Below are positions 59,329-64,000 of a stretch of DNA of 64,000 bases, piece by piece (within the stretch, counting starts at the first letter, position 1; each line of letters begins with the position of its first letter). The translations under genes were made by a program, and so were the position numbers. The stretch comes from UBA2421 sp002343075 (GTDB lineage: Bacteria; Planctomycetota; Phycisphaerae; Tepidisphaerales; Tepidisphaeraceae): positions 11,132 through 75,131 of the forward strand of contig CALJLN010000021.1 of assembly GCA_937982565.1 (NCBI GenBank), in the 5' to 3' direction. A model generated the notes under the pieces. The model searched no databases. It was not told the DNA's origin and saw nothing but the letters and a program-made list of their open reading frames with translations.

Positions 59329-60723
59329 ATGATCGACCGCGTCCTCGCCACCATCGAGCAACGTAAGAGCCAGTCCCTTGAACAGCTCAAGGAGTTTCTA
59401 CGCATTCCATCCGTAAGTACCAAGCCTGATCATGCGGAGCACATGGTTCGCTGTGCCAACTGGCTTGCGGACCAGTTTCGGTTTGCCATGCTTGATGCGC
59501 GGGTGATGCCCACGGGGGGTCACCCCGCGGTGGTTGCCAAGAACAAGCACCAACCCGGCCGACCGACGGTCTTGCTCTATGGACACTACGACGTGCAACC
59601 GCCGGAGCCACTGGACCTTTGGAACAGCCCGCCGTTCGAGCCGACAATCGGTAAGACCGAAGCCGGGACCGACGCTATCTTTGCCCGAGGCGCAGTGGAT
59701 GATAAGGGGCAGGTATGGTGTCATGTTGAAGCGCTACTCGCCTGGCAGGCCCACGGCGGGGTTCCAGTGAATCTTACTTGTCTCATAGAGGGCGAGGAAG
59801 AAATCGGTAGTGAGAATCTTGAGAAGTTCGTGCATGCTCACAAGGAAGAGCTGAAGGCTGATGTGCTGGTGATTTCCGACACCGGTCTTTTTGCTCGCGG
59901 GGTGCCTGCGATCGGGTATGGCTTGCGCGGGTTGGTATATGAAGAAGTGCGGCTTGACGGTCCCAGCCACGACCTGCATTCCGGCGGTTGGGGTGGGGCA
60001 ATTCAGAACCCCGCCAATGCGCTTGTCGAGCTTCTCGCAACGCTCCATAACAAAGACGGAAGCGTCAACATCCCCGGCTTCTACGACGATGTAGCCGGTT
60101 TATCCCCCGAAGAGCGTGCCGCGTGGAAGGCGCTGCCTCATTGTGACGACGCGTTTGCCCGCGATCTAAAGCTGTCGAAAGGCGATCTGGTCGGCGAAGC
60201 CGGCTATAGCACGCTCGAACGCATCTGGGCACGTCCGACCTGTGACATCAATGGCCTTTCAGGCGGCTATCAAGGGCCGGGCGCGAAGACGGTCATCGGC
60301 TCCTGGGCGAGTGCAAAGGTTTCCATGAGACTTGTTCCCAACCAAGATCCTAAAAAGGTCCAGATGGCGTTTCGCCAGGCGATCCGCGACCGGCTTCCCA
60401 ACGGCGTGCGCGTTACGTTTACGATGGACGACCACATCAGCAAGCCCGTCCTCACTCCAATCGACACGCCAGCGGTCAAACTGGCAGTGGAAGCGATCTC
60501 GGAAGGCTTCGGCAAACCAGCTACTTTCACCCGTACCGGGGGCAGTGTGCCGGTCGTTGCCACCCTGCGGGAGGTTCTCGGGGTGGATGCGCTTCTTGTC
60601 GGTTTCGGATTGCCCGATGACCGTGTTCACTCACCGAATGAAAAGTTTGATCTCGACTGTTTCTACAACGGCACCAAGACCGCCGCTATCCTGTATGACA
60701 AGCTTGCGACGCTCAAGATGTGA
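59329..60723 (+). CDS. M20 family metallopeptidase (dipeptidase-like)
   Basis: The 464 residues have the M20 core: LLYGHYDVQPPEPLDLW (His and Asp ligands), GAVDDKGQVWCHVEA (bridging Asp), LIEGEEEIGSENL (catalytic Glu pair), and DLHSGGWGGAIQNPANAL of the dimerisation or lid domain. This resembles the CNDP/dipeptidase subgroup. It probably degrades dipeptides or N-acyl amino acids in the cytoplasm. ATG 59329 is used; the open frame from 59086 overlaps corA antisense. Confidence 0.9.
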   Translation: MIDRVLATIEQRKSQSLEQLKEFLRIPSVSTKPDHAEHMVRCANWLADQFRFAMLDARVMPTGGHPAVVAKNKHQPGRPTVLLYGHYDVQPPEPLDLWNSPPFEPTIGKTEAGTDAIFARGAVDDKGQVWCHVEALLAWQAHGGVPVNLTCLIEGEEEIGSENLEKFVHAHKEELKADVLVISDTGLFARGVPAIGYGLRGLVYEEVRLDGPSHDLHSGGWGGAIQNPANALVELLATLHNKDGSVNIPGFYDDVAGLSPEERAAWKALPHCDDAFARDLKLSKGDLVGEAGYSTLERIWARPTCDINGLSGGYQGPGAKTVIGSWASAKVSMRLVPNQDPKKVQMAFRQAIRDRLPNGVRVTFTMDDHISKPVLTPIDTPAVKLAVEAISEGFGKPATFTRTGGSVPVVATLREVLGVDALLVGFGLPDDRVHSPNEKFDLDCFYNGTKTAAILYDKLATLKM

Positions 60724-60780
60724 CCGGGAGCGGATTTAGTCGCCGCCAAACGCAAACCTCCCCACGCGGGGCGATCAGGG

Positions 60781-60786
60781 TAGAAT
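60781..60786 (+). promoter_or_regulatory. -10-like hexamer of dinB, leaderless type
   Basis: TAGAAT lies 8 nt upstream of the dinB ATG, with no Shine-Dalgarno site between. No LexA-type box could be recognised nearby. Confidence 0.4.
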
Positions 60787-60794
60787 ACCGGGCC

Positions 60795-61964
60795 ATGGGT
60801 TGGGACCGTGTGATATTGCATGTTGACATGGACGCGTTTTACGCTTCCGTCGAACAGCGCGATGACCCGTCGCTGCGCGGCAAGCCAGTGCTGGTAGGAC
60901 ACGACGGCAATCGGGGGGTCGTCTCCGCGGCGAGTTATGAGGCACGCAAGTTTGGATGTCGCAGCGCGCAGCCGATGAGCCTCGCCCGGCGGTTGTGCCC
61001 TGCAGCGGTGATTCTCCCGGGTGACATGAAGAAGTATCAGCGCATCAGCTCGCAGATCATGGCTATCCTCGATGACTATTCCCCCCTGGTCGAGCCGATC
61101 AGTATCGATGAAGCATTTGTTGACCTTACGGGCACTGAGCGACTGCTCGGCCCCCCATTTGAGGTGGCGACGCGGGTGAAACAACATATTCTCCGTGAGC
61201 TATCGCTTACAGCCTCTGTCGGCCTCGCGGCCAACAAGTTTCTCGCCAAGCTCGCGAGCGACCTTAACAAGCCTGACGGGCTTACGGTGATTGCACCAGA
61301 AGATGTGAACGTCATCCTCCCGCCCCTGGATGTGAGCAAGTTATGGGGTGTTGGGCCGAAGACGGCCGATCGGCTTGCTGAGGTTGGCGTGCGGACCATC
61401 GGAGATCTGCAGCTAGTACCGAAAAATGTGCTGGATCAACGATTCGGCGAGCTGGGCGGCCACTTCCACCGCCTTTGTCGCGGACTGGACACGCGCGCAG
61501 TCACTCCGGACCAACAGGCAAAATCGATTGGTCACGAAACGACATTCGGCGCTGATCTTGATCATCCAGAAGATGTGCGCGCCGTGCTGATTCACTTGAG
61601 TGAGAATGTCGCGTGGCGGCTACGCCGACATAATCGACGCGCTAAGACAGTAACCGTCAAGATCCGTTATGGAGATTTCCAGACTATCACGCGTGCCCAA
61701 ACGCTGACCCCGCCGACAGATCTGACCGAGTCGATCTGGCATGCGGCAAGCCAGTTGTTTAACTTCTGGGCGGGCCAGTCGTTTCGACCGGTTCGGCTCG
61801 TTGGCGTTTCGGTGAGCCAACTCACAGAGCCGCCGGCGCAATTGTGTTTGTTCGAGCATCCAACAGAGAGAAAGCAGCGCAAACTCGATACCGCAATGGA
61901 CGCGATCAACACAAAGTATGGCAAACACGCCCTCCGGAGGGGCGCAGGAAGGGGTGGTGCGTGA
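60795..61964 (+). CDS. dinB: DNA polymerase IV
   Basis: Y-family translesion polymerase. The 389 residues have ILHVDMDAFYASVEQRDDPSLRGKPVLVG, YEARKFGCRSAQPMSLARRLCP, the catalytic SIDEAFVDLTG, SVGLAANKFLAKLASDLNKPDG (DNA contact) and WGVGPKTADRLAEVG (helix-hairpin-helix-type). The C-terminus ends in a little-finger domain and a Gly/Arg tail without a clear beta-clamp motif. Its TGA overlaps the GTG start of the next gene. Confidence 0.95.
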   Translation: MGWDRVILHVDMDAFYASVEQRDDPSLRGKPVLVGHDGNRGVVSAASYEARKFGCRSAQPMSLARRLCPAAVILPGDMKKYQRISSQIMAILDDYSPLVEPISIDEAFVDLTGTERLLGPPFEVATRVKQHILRELSLTASVGLAANKFLAKLASDLNKPDGLTVIAPEDVNVILPPLDVSKLWGVGPKTADRLAEVGVRTIGDLQLVPKNVLDQRFGELGGHFHRLCRGLDTRAVTPDQQAKSIGHETTFGADLDHPEDVRAVLIHLSENVAWRLRRHNRRAKTVTVKIRYGDFQTITRAQTLTPPTDLTESIWHAASQLFNFWAGQSFRPVRLVGVSVSQLTEPPAQLCLFEHPTERKQRKLDTAMDAINTKYGKHALRRGAGRGGA

Positions 61965-62647
61965 TTCCCTGGTTCATTCGGGCGGTAACGGGCGCGCGGG
62001 CGCGCTGGTCGGGCATCGAACCACTCGACGCCAACGGCGCGCTCCCTCAGCGGATCTATTTCGCCAATCATACAAGCAACCTTGACGCTCCGGTGATTTG
62101 GGCGGCACTCCCACGGCTTTTGCGTAAGCGCACCCGCGCCGTCGCCGCGAGAGATTATTGGGAGGGCGGGCCCGTCAGGCGGTTCTTAGCCAGCCGGGTC
62201 TTCAACGCGGTGTTGATCGAGCGCAAGAAGGTGACCGTCAGCAATAATCCAATGATTGCCATGGAAAAGGTACTTGATGACGGTGACTCACTCATCATCT
62301 TTCCCGAAGGGGCGAGGTTTACATCCGATGAAGGTGAAATGGCCGAGTTCAAGCCGGGGCTTTGGCACCTCGCCCGTAAGCGACCCCAGGCGCAGTTGGT
62401 GCCGGTCCATCTGGAAAACCTCAACCGCATCATGCCCAAGGGTAATCTGTTGATCGTCCCTGTGCTGGCCTCAGTGACATTTGGGCCACCGGTCACATTT
62501 AACGCGGCGGAGCCGCGCGGGGCGTTTTTGGCGCGTGCCCGGCAGGCGGTTGCGGCGCTGGAAGATCGGGGAATGGGCGGCGAGCCCGCATCGGCACCTT
62601 CGGCGCCGGTTGCCGCGACGGCTGATTCCACCCCGGAGGTGAGCTGA
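61961..62647 (+). CDS. plsC: 1-acyl-sn-glycerol-3-phosphate acyltransferase family protein
   Basis: Acylates lysophosphatidate to phosphatidate at the membrane. The 228 residues have the NHTSNLD motif (His37-x4-Asp42) and FPEGARF (114-120), the EGTR-like block with Ala for Thr. The end is Ala/Pro/Thr rich. GTG 61961 overlaps the dinB TGA, giving translational coupling. CdsA, the next enzyme, follows directly. Confidence 0.85.
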   Translation: MIPWFIRAVTGARARWSGIEPLDANGALPQRIYFANHTSNLDAPVIWAALPRLLRKRTRAVAARDYWEGGPVRRFLASRVFNAVLIERKKVTVSNNPMIAMEKVLDDGDSLIIFPEGARFTSDEGEMAEFKPGLWHLARKRPQAQLVPVHLENLNRIMPKGNLLIVPVLASVTFGPPVTFNAAEPRGAFLARARQAVAALEDRGMGGEPASAPSAPVAATADSTPEVS

Positions 62648-63592
62648 ATGCTTGCGTGGGATAACAACACGAAGATTCTCGCCGCGGCAATTGGCGGAAT
62701 TCTGATGGTCGCGACCATTGTTGGTGCAAGCCTATCTCTTGTAGCGACCGGGCCAGGCGCACGGCGCACGGTTGATAACCTCAACGCGCGCACCCGCGCG
62801 TGGTGGGTCATGGTCATTCTCTTTGCGCTTGCGTTAGCTGCGGGGAAAGGCGGGGTGGTTGTACTGTTTGCACTCTGCTCGTTTCAGGCGCTTCGCGAGA
62901 TGATTACGCTCGCGCCAAGCCGAAGGGCCGACCATCACACGCTATTCTGGGCGTTCTTCGTTATCGTCCCGCTGCATTACTATCTGCTGTACATCGACTG
63001 GTATGGAATGTTCGCGATTTTCATTCCAGTTTACTGTTTTCTGTTTCTTGCAATTCGCAGTACGCTCACTGGAGATAGCGCGCGTTACCTTGAGCGCACC
63101 GCCAAGATTCAATGGGGCGTTATGATTTGCGTGTATTGCATCAGCTACGCACCGGCGCTTCTTATGCACAAGGTAAAGGGGTTTGATGCGAGTTGGATTC
63201 TGCTGGTGTTTCTCGTGGCGATTGTGCAATTGTCAGATGTGTTTCAGTACTGCTGGGGCAAAATGCTCGGCCGGCGGAAGATCGCTCCAAAGCTCAGCCC
63301 AAACAAGACCTGGGAAGGTTTCGTAGGCGGGGTGCTGACGGTGACTGCTGTCGGTGCCGCCTTTTCGCCGATCACGCCTTTTTCATGGTGGAAGGGAGCG
63401 CTGCTGGCATTTGCAATCGCAATCATGGGTTTTTTCGGCGGGCTGGTCATGAGCGCCATCAAGCGCGATGCCGGAGTTAAGGACTACGGGCATTTGATCG
63501 AAGGCCACGGCGGGGTGATGGACCGGCTGGATTCTCTCGCCTTCGCCGCCCCGGTCTTCTTTCACGTCGTTCGCTGGTATTGGCCAACATGA
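62648..63592 (+). CDS. cdsA: Phosphatidate cytidylyltransferase
   Basis: Makes CDP-diacylglycerol from CTP and phosphatidate in the membrane. The 314 residues have about seven hydrophobic helices. The C-terminal half carries LSDVFQYCWGKMLGRRKIAPKLSPNKTWEGFVGG, then SAIKRDAGVKDYGHLIEGHGGVMDRLDSL, the CDS signature with the two Asp. The start is directly after the plsC stop with no gap. An extra N-terminal section (about 60-120) is longer than in E. coli. Confidence 0.93.
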   Translation: MLAWDNNTKILAAAIGGILMVATIVGASLSLVATGPGARRTVDNLNARTRAWWVMVILFALALAAGKGGVVVLFALCSFQALREMITLAPSRRADHHTLFWAFFVIVPLHYYLLYIDWYGMFAIFIPVYCFLFLAIRSTLTGDSARYLERTAKIQWGVMICVYCISYAPALLMHKVKGFDASWILLVFLVAIVQLSDVFQYCWGKMLGRRKIAPKLSPNKTWEGFVGGVLTVTAVGAAFSPITPFSWWKGALLAFAIAIMGFFGGLVMSAIKRDAGVKDYGHLIEGHGGVMDRLDSLAFAAPVFFHVVRWYWPT

Positions 63593-63760
63593 CCCGTCGC
63601 AACGCCGGACTGCGCCGAGCATCGCTCCTCGATGTTTCTCAAGCAAGATTCGATACATTCTGATAAACCTGAAGGACGCCTGCGTCACTTACGAACATTG
63701 AAAGGGCAGCTGATAGCCCGGAAAATGGGGGATTTTGTCAACGTTGGGTGAGGACCTTGC

Positions 63761-64000
63761 ATGGATCAGAATCATCAATTTACCGGATTCCGCTGGACGC
63801 TGCTCGGAGCGGCTATAGCAGGAGTGCTTAGTTTTTCGGCCGAGGCGTACGCAGAAGATCGGACTATCAACGGTAGTGGCAACAATCTTCAACAGCCGAA
63901 TCGCGGCGCCGCAAACACGGCATTCATTCGACTCGGCTACCCTGAGGTGACCTGCTCCCCAAAACCTGATCCACGGGTTATGAGAGTCTTACAGCCCTGC
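63761..64000 (+). CDS. Secreted heme-peroxidase-like protein, N-terminal part (runs off the right edge)
   Basis: Eighty codons are visible. A signal peptide (LLGAAIAGVLSFSAEAYA) is followed by RTINGSGNNLQQPNRGAANT and AFIRLGYPEV, a text that resembles the start of bacterial animal-type heme peroxidase (An_peroxidase) proteins, which often open with a DGTGNN...WG-like phrase. Catalytic residues lie beyond the window. GAGG lies 8 nt before the ATG. The family name rests on the opening only. Confidence 0.6.
   Translation, partial: MDQNHQFTGFRWTLLGAAIAGVLSFSAEAYAEDRTINGSGNNLQQPNRGAANTAFIRLGYPEVTCSPKPDPRVMRVLQPC

Noticed and set aside
63689..63892. 67-codon minus-strand open frame
   Set aside because: Overlaps the secreted peroxidase-like start, which has a signal peptide and Shine-Dalgarno site.

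Overview
The window reads as a chromosomal segment of a GC-rich member of the Planctomycetota, probably class Phycisphaerae (inference). The reasons are a PEP-CTERM autotransporter-repeat protein, several secreted or C-terminal tails rich in Thr-Gln-Pro, large TPR signalling proteins with TIR domains, weak or absent Shine-Dalgarno sites on many genes, and an S10-spc-alpha ribosomal cluster that lacks rpmD, adk, infA and rpsD at their usual places. No phage, insertion sequence or CRISPR array was found.

Layout. 1-8984: the start of an archaeal-type topoisomerase VI B subunit, a small membrane protein, two tandem TIR-transmembrane-TPR paralogues built from 126-bp repeats, a 7-bp tandem array, secreted or zinc-ribbon proteins of unknown role, and a tRNA-Cys. 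9030-17682: a stand-alone C-terminal half of HrpA coupled to a CbiX-type chelatase, an M28 peptidase lipoprotein, a fructosamine-kinase-like protein, a tiny lipoprotein, a MATE exporter, QueG and Hsp20. 17876-25179: MiaA, the PEP-CTERM protein, small proteins, an alpha/beta hydrolase, and fumarylacetoacetase with an unknown partner. 25268-28621: a sugar ABC importer operon without an ATPase gene, with a LacI-type operator at its start codon. 28723-39731: a MotA/MotB-like stator pair, class I fructose-bisphosphate aldolase, an FkbM methyltransferase, a GT-C-like membrane protein, PdxA, an HlyD-like adaptor and a prenyltransferase-fold lipoprotein.

39808-56345: the ribosomal-protein/secY/map/rpoA cluster, all on the plus strand, with unusually wide spacers. 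Several spacers hold heptamer arrays, and a terminator-like hairpin lies between rpsJ and rplC. 56572-64000: a family 2 glycosyltransferase, CorA, an M20 peptidase, DNA polymerase IV, a PlsC acyltransferase and CdsA (the last three in one coupled string), then the start of a heme-peroxidase-like secreted protein.

The most interesting themes are the paired TIR-TPR proteins, the heptamer arrays abutting start codons, a recurring -10-like hexamer 6-9 nt upstream of start codons that suggests leaderless mRNAs, the split HrpA, and topoisomerase VI in a bacterial context. All assignments come from reading the sequence; no database search was run.
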